A stretch of DNA of 52,563 nucleotides from Hypsibius dujardini (Eukaryota > Tardigrada > Eutardigrada > Parachela > Hypsibiidae). Below the pieces are notes generated by a model, which was not told the origin of the DNA, did not search any database, and saw only the letters and a program-made list of their open reading frames with translations. A program made the translations under genes and the position numbers. This document shows, one piece after another, positions 33,973-44,720 of this stretch; position 1 is the stretch's first letter, and each line of letters begins with the position of its first letter. Location of the stretch: contig LRSR01008790.1 of the NCBI GenBank assembly GCA_001579985.1, positions 1 through 52,563 on the forward strand, read 5' to 3'.

Positions 33973-35103
33973 TCATTCGACTGGTTTTTCCTCCTCCTCA
34001 TCTCCTTCAGCGCCGTCCAAATCGGCGCAGTTTACTAGACAAAAAAGATACAAACGAGTATATAAACCCCATTATATTTACACAACACACAGACACATTA
34101 CAGATACATGAGCTGAGAGTTAAACAGTCATATGGACAAAGAGACGGATGGATAGACAGACACACAGGCAGACGCACAGGCAGACAGACACTCAGGCAGA
34201 CGCACAGGCAGGTAGACAGACGCACAGACAGGCAGATGGACACCAGCTGGGAGGTAGATGGACGAACTGACAGTTTTTACACACAATCTACCATCAAACA
34301 TACAAGGTTCGCATTTGGCGGCGTCGCATCCGGCATAGATAGAGCTGAGGTCTTTACAATCACACTCTGACAGACGATTCAATTTAGGAATGTAGAATGG
34401 CTTGTTGCGCACGATGAAGCCGTCTTCGCCTTCTTTCGAATAAACATCCGGTTGGTTGTGCGTTATGGAGCTAAAAGAAACCCTGTCTTAATTTTGCGAG
34501 AGACAACGGTAGATGCACCATATATATGATGGTAGAGGTGGCGTAACATCTCAAAGTCAGTCATACACAGCGCAGACTGACCAGTAGTCATAGGGACACG
34601 CGCCTTTGCTGCCGTCTTCCGTGTGTTCCCGGTAAATGTTGACAGTGTCTGCAAAGGTCGGCACATATGAAATTAAACGGTCACGTTGCATTGTCAATGA
34701 GAAAATGGAGTTCATTTGTTCAAATGTTCATACTGGCGACTAAATTTCCTTGGTTGACTCTGATAAAGTCATCCCGATCTGGGCGTTGATGTTCGTTGAT
34801 TTTTCCGAGAATCACAGTAAAGTATTTCATCAAGGGGTGTAGAGAGCCGTCGAAGCATCCGGTGGGACCGTCGGTTAAGACAACGCGCTGTTCCTTAGCG
34901 CCGCTGTCTTTGAGTGGTACGTAGATGCCGGGATAGGCAAAGCAGCGGGTTTCCTTAACTTTGCTACAAGAAAAGAGAAACTGCTAACAAACAGACATGT
35001 CTCAAAAGTTATTTGGCAGTCATCATGTCTGACTGCCAGTCTGATTGTCGGCCTGTCTCAGATTTAACTGCGTGCGTCCGTCTGTCTGTTTGTTTGTTTA
35101 TCT

Positions 35104-35136
<33 letters not shown>

Positions 35137-35682
35137 CCTGTCTGTCTGTCGTTCTGTTTTCTGTTTGCCTCTCTGTTTGCCTGTCTCTTTTTCTGCCTGT
35201 TTGTCTGCCTGTTTGTCTGCCTTACCTTCCTTCCTTGTTGGGTGTGACATGAATCTTGAATTCCGGTGATTGCGGACTAGTTTCGCTGAATGTTATGCAT
35301 CCCGACATATCCTTGCTGACCTTGTCGATCGCAGCTCTTATTTGAGTCACCTGTTCAGGTGCTGCAAAATAAATTGCATATCAAATCGCTGTCGCACCGA
35401 ACTACTACGCCAGACCGAATTTATATATTTTCGATACTCTTACTATAAGATGCGTCGATGTAGTAAGAGATATTGCTGGTCGGCCATTTTGTCCACAGCG
35501 GATCCGCGTTCAACGACCTCGTCAGGTGTGCTGCTGCCGGTACTATCATTGGAAAAACAAACGTATTTTAAACATTCAGATTCCTTGCAGTCATCCAGAA
35601 TAAGCGTCCTATTACCAGCCTGAACTGGTCCGACGATGGTGACAGCAGCAAAAACGACCAGCAAGCCGAATACACAAAACAT
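33973..35682 (-). CDS. Secreted astacin-fold protein without catalytic residues (pseudo-protease)
   Basis: Exons: 35682-35616, 35533-35444, 35361-35226, 34963-34734, 34648-34582, 34470-34304, 34034-33973; 819 bases, 272 aa. A 22-residue signal peptide (MFCVFGLLVVFAAV and onward, ending PVQA) leads almost directly to an astacin-like body: LWTKWPTSNISYYIDASY, then QIRAAIDKVSKDMSGCITF, TRCFAYPG, TGCFDG, RPDRDDF, CPYDYCS and LSECDCKDLSSIYAGC. The four cysteines that form the two astacin disulfides are kept. At the zinc helix (residues 144-155) HExxHxxGxxHE is replaced: K144, Y145, V148 and N154 stand for His, Glu, His and His; only G151 and E155 remain. The Met-turn SxMHY is SITHN. A pro-segment with the FxGD aspartate switch is missing. 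An acidic tail follows. The gene is intact, so this is a pseudo-enzyme and not a pseudogene; binding or inhibitor roles are guesses. The acceptor of exon 2 could also be 8 bases upstream, in frame. Confidence 0.85.
34135..34250. repeat. GACA/GGCA array
   Basis: Array with CAGACGCACAGG variants in the last intron of the astacin-like gene. Confidence 0.9.
35026..35225. repeat. CTGT/CTGC array
   Basis: Runs right up to the donor of the astacin-like exon ending at 35226, so repeat drift could affect that splice site. Confidence 0.9.
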
Positions 35683-36756
35683 TTTTGCGAAATTCTGTTT
35701 TGAGAATTCGCCTGTGAGGACAAACGAAAGAGGAACACCAAGGCTAAGGCCACATTTACGACACCAGAAACCGGAAGTGCCTTTCAAGAACGAAACCACG
35801 AATTACGAGCAGTTTCATAGGTGAAGTGGTTTCGGCACGTTTGTTAACACTTGCTGACACTGAAAAAGAAGTGTTTTCAAGGTGGTCGTCCTTCGAAATC
35901 CCCACAAAACGCAATTATTCCGACCAGGTCAGCAGGTGTAGTGTGTGAAATCGTCAAGGTCGCCGATCAGGGTGGCGTGGCGTCGAATACACAACGGACA
36001 TCTGATGAATAGAACCACAGGCATACTGCATCCAGTACTTTCGCTTTCGACCAATGTTCTTTCCAACATTCTCTAACTAAATAAACAGATCATAGACAGA
36101 CGGACAGCAGACAAACAGGCAGACATACCGAAGACAGACACACAGGCAGGCATGCAGACAGAGACAGAAAGACATGCAGAGACAGGCAGACAAATGACAG
36201 ACAAAAAAAAGACCGGCATGCAGACAAGTATAAAACAGACAAACAAGACATGCAGGCAGACCACTAGAAAGCATACAAACAGGCAGACAAGGAGATAGAC
36301 ACAGACGGATACGTAAACAGACAGTAAGACGAAAAACAGTCAAACAGAAAAACATGTAAACATGTAGTCAGGCAGACAGACAAACAGCCAACTAGTAGGT
36401 CGACACAGAAAGACAAGGGGATAGACAAACAGATAGACAGGCGGAAAGACGGTCGGACAGGCAGACAAATAGACAGACTAGCAAATAAGCAGACAGAGAG
36501 CCAAGCAGACAGACAATAAGCAGACAGTCAGAGTGACAGAGAAACACAGACAAGGAAATGCAGACAGACAAAGATGCAGACTGGAAAGCAGGCAGAAATC
36601 GAATATCAGAAAGATAATGCGGCCACAAACCCAAGTACGGCAGAAAACCTTTTCCGTTTTAACGTAACACAGAAACATAAACAAAAGCCGAAAGAGCTCA
36701 CCAAACCGAGTCTGAAATTCTAACAAGAAAAAACAAATCCCATAAGCACACCAGGC
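35683..36756. other. Gap upstream of the astacin-like gene
   Basis: Promoter side of the astacin-like gene (left 400 bases) and the 3' flank of MRM3 (right end). The middle is a long decayed GACA array. No canonical AATAAA for MRM3 was found and no coding ORF is supported. Confidence 0.5.
36083..36600. repeat. Long degenerate GACA array
   Basis: About 500 bases of CAGACA/GGCAGA/AGACAG words. It is the longest such tract in the window and strongly diverged, which suggests age. Confidence 0.85.
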
Positions 36757-37588
36757 TCAAAGCATTTGTCCAATACGATTATCTTTTGGAGAATATTCTT
36801 CCTCCTCATTCTCTTGCCCGTCATCCTCTTCCGTCCCCACACTCTCGCCGTCCGTCCTCGCCTCCGCCGTCGCAACGTTTGCCCCATCAAATTGCACCTG
36901 TTCCGTCGGACGTTCTTCACTGCGCGTGAAGTCGTCGTCCAACAGCAGCCGCTGCCGGCGCATCTCAAACGCCAACACCGCCACCACCGAGGCGGCATTC
37001 AGGCTCTCCACGTAGTTGCCCATCGGGATGACCAACTTCCGGCCGCGACGCTCCTCCGCCGCCAGGTAGGCCGCCTGGCTGACGCCGGCTGTCTCTCCGC
37101 CGATAATCAACACCACAGCGCCCTGCTTCAGGTCCACGTGGTGGTACGGTATGATCGGCATGCGGTGCTTGTAGGGTCGGGGGAAGAGCCGGGCGCCGCG
37201 GGTCTCGCCCCGGTCGAGGTGCGGACCGGGGGCACGCTCCTCGAGGTTGTCGGCAATGTAGACGGACGCGGGGTTGGGCAGGTGGTTGGAGATTGTGTCC
37301 CAGGTCATGTTGTACTGGATGGGGATGTGGAAGTGAGCGCCCATGGCCGAGCGCAGGACTTTCGGGTCCCAGGGATCGACACAGCCCTGGAAGGAAAATT
37401 GAAATTTGAGATGATCGCTCAGGCAGCCGGGCGAGGAAGACAAGCCGGGCGAGGAAGACAGGCAGAGCGAAGCCGGAAAGAAAACAGAAAGAAGATCAGA
37501 CATCAATGTATAGCGACAGATGAACGGACAGATAGGCAGATGGACTGACAGGAAGGCAGGCAGGCAGGCAAATGGACATAAAGATATC

Positions 37589-37640
<52 letters not shown>

Positions 37641-39865
37641 CAGACCAGACCAGCCAGAATTAGAATTAATGTATATTTTGGATCATTTTCAACCATTTCC
37701 CGGATCAATAATTGATTTTATACCAGCACAAGACAACGCTTAGATAAAAAAATCACATGTGAATGTGATATTAAGTTTTTGGTGGAGAACATTTCGCTTC
37801 GCTGCGCATGTGTTCCGATTCGATTTCTAAACAAACATCAAACGATTCGAAATTTAAATCAAAACCAACATGCATTTCGTTCTTCGATGCCATTCATATT
37901 TTAGAACGCGACAGAGAAATTTCTAGACAACCACGAGAGCGGGCCAAAAGAATGAAGCTCACCTTGATGCAGATGATTTCGGATGAGGCAGCTGCCGCGA
38001 GCACCCGAATAATCGCACCCATATTGCCGGGATCGCGGATATTATCCAGCACCACCGTCAGCGGCATCTCCTTGGTTAAGTCCATCACCACCGGATCGGG
38101 CATGGCGGCGATGGCCATGATGCCGGGCGGGGTGGTCATGTCCGACCACAAGGCCATCTGCTTCGGGGTGACCTGATAAACATCGGTTTTGTTCAGTCGC
38201 AGCTCCTGCTGCGGCAACTCCTCCACCAGATCAGGGTGGGAGTAGAATACCGTTTTGATTCCAACACCGTTGTATAAAGCCTGAAGTAGGGGAAACAAAA
38301 ACTAGCAAAAATTATAATAAATCAAATCCAAATAAAAATCAATCAATCAATTCATCAATCAATACACAAAATCAATCATCCAACAGATTATCAATCAATC
38401 AATCAATTCACTAAACAATCAATCAATCAATCACTCACTGCGAATGACGAAACTTTGTTTTTAAAGCAGTGCAAGACCGCCCACGCACCTCACAGATCAG
38501 GCGGTGGCCTTCCAGTAAGATTCGTCGAGTCTTGGCGCGTTCCGCGCGATTCTTCACATCCGTGAGAAGCGTCTTAAACAGCGGATCTTTATCCTCCAAA
38601 AAAGGGTACTTGGAGCTCCCCACAGGTTTCCGCTCCTTCTCCTTCTCCTTCTTGGCGGCTTTCGCCGTCCTCGCTGCGGCCTTTTTCGGATAGACCTTGT
38701 CCAGCAGTTGCTGTTGATACGACTCCTCCGCGTCCATCTGCTCGAGGACCCGTGGTAGCGATTTCTTCAAACGTTCCGGCGGCCGTTTTGCGGCGTCTTC
38801 GTTGACCGGCACTTTTTCCACTTCCAACCCGAAAGCGTCCACTTCCAACTCCGTCGCGGTATCCTCTGTACGCCAACGCTGATTCTTCTGAAGCTTTGCT
38901 GGTTTGACTGCTGGTTCCTCGGCCTCTTCAATCCACTGGGGCTTCGCGTCTTTGAAGACCCGCTGCTCCACTTCCGGACGCATCTCCCCGCGCACTGCCT
39001 GCAGACAAAGAAATACCCGTGTTAGTATTAATCTTGTTTAAATGACATGTTTGAATTTATTTAAAATATTAAAATACTAAATAAATTTAAATTATCCGGC
39101 AACTTTTATCGAAATAAAGAACTCATTTTAACCTAAAAGAGATTTAACATTTTCAGCATTTAAAATTAAAGTTAAAAATATCATAATATTTCAAATAAAT
39201 TCAGTGATTTAAATAAAAATATGCTTTTAATTATCCATTTCTGTTTCTAAGACTTCAAATAAAATAAAAATAATATTCTCTTTATAAAACCAAATGTCGC
39301 TTTTAGAGCCATGCAATATCTATTACAATATAATTAAACAACACTAGTTCGTATATACAAATTAATCTGAGCCATCTTTCAAAAAAAGTAGTAAAACTTG
39401 ATGGAACTGAAAGAGATGACAAAAATGCATGTAAACTAATCGCGTATTACTGTAGCAAAACACAAAAACATTAATTAAAATATAATACCTAAAAATGGAA
39501 ATCGATCTTTAATCAATCAGCCAATTAGCCAATCAGTCCTTCAGCTAGAACGCACAACAGAAATCACAAGTAATGGTCCCAGCCAATCAACCAATCAAAC
39601 AACAACCACCCAATCCATGTACCTTGGCAAATTCGTTTGTGTTGAAGGTCTGCGGTTTTGATGCCGCCATAGCCTTCAGCCGCTCCAGCACCGGCATTTC
39701 CACTGGCTGGTAAGAGGATTCCTCAAAATTTTGCCGGGAGTCATCGTAGGCAGCGTACGGGTGGCCGGTGCGAGTACGATTTCCCCGGCGAGAGCACAGA
39801 ATGGACGCCGTGTGGAAGGAGCGGTAGAGCGAGTGCAACCGCACCGGTCGCACTAGCGAGATCAT
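36757..39865 (-). CDS. MRM3: Mitochondrial rRNA 2'-O-methyltransferase MRM3 (RNMTL1), SpoU family
   Basis: MRM3 methylates the 2'-O of a guanosine in the peptidyl-transferase A-loop of mitochondrial large-subunit rRNA. Exons: 39865-39623, 38998-38489, 38280-37963, 37386-36757; 1701 bases, 566 aa. The N terminus (MISLVRPVRLHSLYRSFHTA) is Arg/Ser-rich without acidic residues, as expected for a mitochondrial import signal. A long charged linker with KEKEKERK follows, then the SpoU/TrmH knot motifs: LDNIRDPGNMGAIIRVLA (motif 1), VVLIIGGETAGVS (motif 2) and IPMGNYVESLNAASVVAVLA (motif 3). The family block GCVDPWDPKVLRSAMGAHF is present. The tail is acidic and ends in ML. The in-frame upstream TTG codons are not used; the first ATG is 39865. 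Confidence 0.92.
37525..37655. repeat. GGCA then (GACA)n array
   Basis: In the MRM3 intron; a perfect GACA core of more than 60 bases is followed by CAGAC CAGAC units. Confidence 0.95.
38338..38442. repeat. (ATCA)n array, interrupted
   Basis: Runs of AATCAATCAATC in an MRM3 intron. Shorter forms of the same tetramer occur all over the window. Confidence 0.85.
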
Positions 39866-40870
39866 CCCGGTCCGCAAAATATTTTTCTTCAAGTTCGGAA
39901 AATAAACGGGTGATATTCAGATCAGAGGAAGTGGTTGTCTGCTAAACCCGGCGAGGAAAAGTCTTCTCAAGGGTCGCGCAGGAGAAATAATGTTTTCTCT
40001 AATTTGTCAATAGTGTGCAGAGTGTAGTGTGCAAGTGCGCATGATGGGTGTGCGGTACGCAAACATGGGGCTAAAAGCGCAATGCACACGGCACAAAAAT
40101 TTGATTTTCAAGCGGGGTCTTCAGTTTTTTGCTCTTTGCCCGGCTGAGTCTTTGGCATCGAAATCCTATGAATTTCACTGGGCTCCTTGCCATATTTTCA
40201 ACTTTAGTGTTAGTTTTATTGCTTTCCAGAGATGGTGCGTTTAGGAACGCGAATGCAAAAAACGTGCGTTTTTACGTTCGCGTTCGCGTTTTTAGAGCGC
40301 GAAAAGAACGCACGAAGGCTCCCAACAGAACACGTTTTTTGAAATATTAGTAACATTATTACGGTAACTGATTAAACCTGGATTTTGCTGGTAAAATAAT
40401 TAGTCGGCAGCAAATTTTTTTATATTTGCCGATTAGTCAAACAGAACTCGATAAATGCATCTAAAGATTTTCTATCGAGAAAACATGGAACGTGCGAACG
40501 CGAACCCGAACGTTCAATTAAGAACCCAGAAAGAACGTGAACGCGAACGAGAACGCTAATTTTCAAGAACGCATTGTCTTTAAAATTAAGCACAGGAAGG
40601 GAGGTCGGCAGGTAGTGGCAGTTGCCGTCGGTTTGGTGATGGGCAATGGGCAGGCAGGACCGAGTTTGAGCCCTTGATTTCGTACCGAGAGAATTGCATA
40701 AGGCGTTGTTGTTTATCAGCCTTATTTAGCTCTTTTCTGGTTTTCCTGACTGCCCTCTTTAACGGAATATAAAAATACACTGCGTGCGCCGATTACCATT
40801 GCACGGAACTTCGCTACCTTTATTCGCTTCTGAGACGATTGCCAACAAGTACGCTATAAAATCGGGAGAA
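39866..40870. promoter_or_regulatory. Divergent gap MRM3 / TPK
   Basis: Holds both promoters and the GCGTTC inverted-repeat element (40227-40582). Outside that element no ORF or clear core motif was recognised. Confidence 0.5.
40227..40582. mobile_element. MITE-like element rich in GCGTTC/GAACGC
   Basis: The left end CAGAGATGGTGCGTTTAGG and the reverse complement of the right end (AAAGACAATGCGTTCTTG) share an imperfect inverted repeat centred on TGCGTT. Both halves carry many inverted copies of TTCGCGTTC. No ORF. Borders are approximate and no target duplication was seen. Confidence 0.5.
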
Positions 40871-42692
40871 ATGTCCAAGATCCGACTGCTTAACTGTTTG
40901 CAACCGGGCGCCAGCAGGATCGCTCTTATCTTCCTGCATACCGAGCTGACAGCTGACGAGGTAAAACTAGGCTGTTTAATTCTCTTTAGCGAAGAAAACA
41001 TATGTCTGAAAAATTCGTCTAGAAACCACATTTAAATGGTAAATGCAGAAAGTGGCGGCCATAATCAATCAATCAATTACAAGAGTGGATGGACCACCAA
41101 TAAATTCAATCAACAATCAACTGAATGCTGCTGCGACTCCTCAATCAATCAACTGGAGCTTCTATTGACTGTAATTATTTTGCCAACGTTGTTGAGGTGT
41201 ACGCGCATCGCACAAAGTTCGACGCATTGTGGAGGAATGCCGTGTATAAGTGTGCCGTGGACAGTGGCTGCAACTTCCTGTACGAGCACTTCCGTAAGGG
41301 CACGGCGGATGCGATGGACTTGGGCGGCTGTCCGTGGATTCCCGACCTCATTTCCGGCGACTTCGACTCGATCCGGAAAGATGCGTTGGACTACTATCGA
41401 GCTTTCCCCGGTGTGCGAGTTGAGGAGACACCCGATCAGGACGCCACAGACTTTACCAAGGCGCTCATGCTGGTCGCGGAGGAGATTAAACGCAAGAACA
41501 TGAAGGTGGGAAGATAATAGATCGACTAATCAGTTGATTGGTTGATTGACGTTTTTGCTGGCTATTTAATTTAATCTGGCCATTCTAGTTGGCATTCGAT
41601 TGATTGATCGCTGGATTTTCGGGCTTTGAACTCGTCCATAGCACCACGTAGTAGCGAGTGCTCGCTCTGCAGTTTTGAGGCAGTGCTGACAGACTCCTGC
41701 TGAGCACGTGCTGAAACGCAGTTTTCTGCGGCCCTGTTTGCCAACTAACTGGCAGGCAGGCAACAAACAGACAGACAGACAGATTGAGACAATCGACCTA
41801 CAGGCAGGCAGACAGGCAGATAAGGGGACAGAATGTATAGACCGACGAACGGGAAGTGAGAGGCAAATAGATTGGTAGACAGTCAGACAGAGACAGACGA
41901 CCAACAGGCAAAGCAGAGTGGCAGACACAAAGAGGCAGGCATCCAAACATAGAAGGTCGATTAACAGGCAGGCAGGCAGGCAGGCAGACAATTGACTGAT
42001 TGACAAGACATTTGACAACTTGGAATAACAATCGCTAGGTTTCCCTGTCGCTAGGTCTGCCTATCGCTTCATCTGTTCTATTTGGCTCTGTTTGTGGATC
42101 TGTCTTTTCCCGGGATCCGTGTCAGTTTTACTTCTGCGCCGTAAAACTATTAACTCGTGTCTTTTTAGGTTGATGCGATTGTTGCTCTCTGCAGCGGAAA
42201 AGGCCGTTTCGGTAAGGCCCCACAACGCACTCACGTTTACCAAGAATAAATCGCTTAAACGCACTTCACTCGGAAATCGGAACGACATGCGCATCTTTTC
42301 TCTCCTAATTCAAACACCGGTGCTATCCCGTAGATCACAACATGGGCAACATCAACACCCTCTTCATGGCGCCCTCCATCACCGACGTCCCGGTCATTCT
42401 CATGTCCGAACTCGACGTGCAGTACGTCATATCCAACGGGCCGGCCACCACGCTGCTCTTGGACACCGAACTGGAGGGCGCCTACTGCGGCCTGTTGCCT
42501 CTCCGCGGTCCCAGCAAGGTCTCCACCACCGGACTGCGCTGGAACTTGGATGACCAGCAGATTGAGTTTGGCGGTCTGATCAGCACGAGCAACGAGATGG
42601 CTGCACCGTCCGTTACCGTGCAGACCAGCTTGCCCGTCGTGTGGACCATGTCAGTGAAGGATCCATCCGTCGGTGGCGTCGTCCCGGCTTGA
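40871..42692 (+). CDS. TPK1: Thiamine pyrophosphokinase
   Basis: Makes thiamine pyrophosphate from thiamine and ATP in the cytosol. Exons: 40871-40960, 41197-41505, 42169-42211 and 42334-42692; 801 bases, 266 aa (human 243). Family motifs: SGDFDSI and TPDQDATDFTKAL of the catalytic domain; VDAIVALCSGKGRFDHNMGN with INTLF; and the C-terminal thiamine-binding half (TTGLRWNLDDQQIEFGGLIS, STSNE, VWTMSVKD). The third exon is only 43 bases yet encodes the conserved KGRF loop. The acceptor of exon 2 (41196) is inferred from phase; the region after TADE is slightly longer than in human. The frame is open upstream of ATG 40871, but no earlier ATG is in frame. Confidence 0.92.
41751..42027. repeat. GACA/GGCA array with conserved right-hand tail
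   Basis: Degenerate array in TPK intron 2. It is followed directly by the 52-bp tail at 42028-42079 that is also found at 48241-48292. Confidence 0.85.
42028..42079. repeat. 52-bp dispersed repeat tail, copy 1
   Basis: Starts ACAATCGCTAGGTTTCCCTG and contains TCGCTAGG twice. It differs from copy 2 (48241-48292) at one base. Both copies follow a GACA array and an ATTGACTGA-TGACAAG stretch. Confidence 0.9.
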
Positions 42693-42737
42693 TGGAACTT
42701 TTTTGCTTCCGCTCTTGCCTTTTATACAGTCAGTAAT

Positions 42738-42831
42738 GGGGATGGCAAAAATTAAAATTAGTCAATTAATTTTTTAGGGACCAAAAGTGCGTTTAGTTTT
42801 GTTCATTTCGTTCAGTGTTTTTGCCATTCCC
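42738..42831. mobile_element. Short MITE, copy 2 (GGAATGGCAAAAA family)
   Basis: GGGGATGGCAAAAATTAAAA at the left and TTTTTGCCATTCCC at the right form the inverted ends. CAGTCAG occurs close to both sides (42727-42733 and 42831-42837), a candidate target duplication. The element lies in the TPK 3'UTR. Confidence 0.65.
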
Positions 42832-42953
42832 AGTCAGAAAAGCAGTTCCTGGATGCGCTGTCGCATTGCACACCAGCGAATATTTTACTTGTGATGATTC
42901 CAGTGATTAATAATACCGTGACACTCAGTGCAATACAACTAGGATGAAACTAA

Positions 42954-42959
42954 AATAAA
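42954..42959 (+). terminator. Poly(A) signal of TPK
   Basis: AATAAA about 262 bases after the TPK stop. It lies 8 bases from the opposing PPIL2 signal. Confidence 0.6.
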
Positions 42960-42967
42960 CGGAATTT

Positions 42968-42973
42968 TTTATT
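42968..42973 (-). terminator. Poly(A) signal of PPIL2
   Basis: Minus-strand AATAAA about 31 bases after the PPIL2 stop. Cleavage 10-30 bases further on would fall inside the TPK 3'UTR, so the two transcripts probably overlap. Confidence 0.65.
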
Positions 42974-43003
42974 GTACAAAACTGAGCGGTTGCTTTCTCT
43001 TTT

Positions 43004-43191
43004 TTACCACCCGCTGAAATTTCCGAATTGACTTCCTCCAGTGATGGCTTTGGTTTTTTTTACCACGGTTTCTTTGCTGCTGGATGGCTCCTCCTCGGGC
43101 GGTACAGTTTTTGTGCTGAAAGGGAATCAATATGAGACGTTGAAAGCCGCAAGTGAAAATGCGCAAAAACAACGACAAAAAGAGAGCTCTT

Positions 43192-43227
<36 letters not shown>

Positions 43228-44678
43228 TAAAAAAAGCGACGCAACGGAAACTCATGTGAACAGACAGGTTAAATGATATTCAGAAATAAAAAGGAAACTC
43301 TTGCGATGTTTGGCAACATCGGAAACTTACGTCTTCTTCAAGTACTTCCCGACGGTCGGGTCGCTGGCCAGCTTATCCTCGGCAATCTTGCGCTTGGCCG
43401 CAGTGCGCTCAGTCGCTTCGCGTCGTAGCTCTTCCTCCGCCGCGGTGACGTTGGCCTGCCGTTCGGCCTCCAGCGCCTTCTCCACATCGGCAAACGGGTC
43501 TTGGAAGACCTCCACATTGAGAATTTTGATATCCTATTCCCAACACAAAGCATAAAGACGAACCGAATACGCAATGAATATATTCTAATTAAAAAGCCAC
43601 AAATTTTCACAACTCACGTGTGTGGGTTTATCCTTGTCGTCGGCGGGAATCTGCTCAAGCTTGGCGAGGACGTCCAACCCGCCCACCACTCTCCCAAAGA
43701 CAGTGTGCTTCCCATCGAGATGCTTCTGCGGCCTGCACACGAAGAACGATTGGTCAGATAAATGCAGTTCAGGTGGATGGATCATTACATGTACGCTGTA
43801 TACCGGAAGATTATGAAGAACTGCGACTTGTTGGTGTTGGCTCCGGAGTTGGCCATGCTGACGATGCCGCGGACGTCGTGCTTCAGCCCGGTCTTCAGTT
43901 CATCCTCAAACTCCTTCCCGTCGGGAAAGGCCGAGGCACCGCCCTTTCCCGTCCCGGTGGGATCGCCTCCCTGGATCATGAAATTCTTAATCAGCCGGTG
44001 GAAGATGGTGTCTGTGTAGTAACCGGATTTGCAGTGTCTGATGAAATTATCGCAAGTCTTTGGTGCCTAATCGCAAAGGAGAAAAAATATATAACCGTGA
44101 GTCTAATATACTAAAAACAATCCTTATTCATAAAAAATTTACCAGATCAGCGTGAATTTCAATGTTAAGGGAGCCGAAGTTAGTGATAAGGCGAATGTAG
44201 CCCTTCTTCTGTCGCTTCCGGACACGGTCATATCGTAATACATCCTCGTCCAGCATAGCTGTATAAATATAAGTGCAAACTTTGGTGATACAGCAGAACT
44301 TGTTGATGTCTACGTTGAGAATGAAAAGCGTACGTACCAGGGGTCTGGAAAGTGACGGGTTCCATTGCGGTGGACGTGAAGCCGGCTGCGACGTGTCCAG
44401 TGGAGTAAGCCGCGGCATTGGTGCTGTCAGTGGCGGCTTTCCTGAAGGGCGTTCTGTTGTCACTGAACATCTACAAGGAAAAGAGGGGAGGGGGGTAATG
44501 TTGAGGAAATTGAATTCAATCGGTGCGAGATTGACTGTCTTTCGGCTGAGTGATCACACGATCCTGAATCCTGAGACTGGATCAGCTGTCCTCTATGTTT
44601 TGCCTCCTATTTTCTATTTTGCAGACAACCTAACACTTCTTTGGCAGGCAGTGTATCTGCCTGTTGCCCTTCAGTCTG

Positions 44679-44720
<42 letters not shown>

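Noticed and set aside
35443-35799. Unspliced 118-aa minus ORF running from the signal peptide through DDCKESECLKYVC
   Set aside because: The true frame downstream is LWTKWPTSNISYYIDASY. An 82-base intron (donor GTAATA, acceptor GGCAG) removes the Cys-rich stretch and joins the frames.
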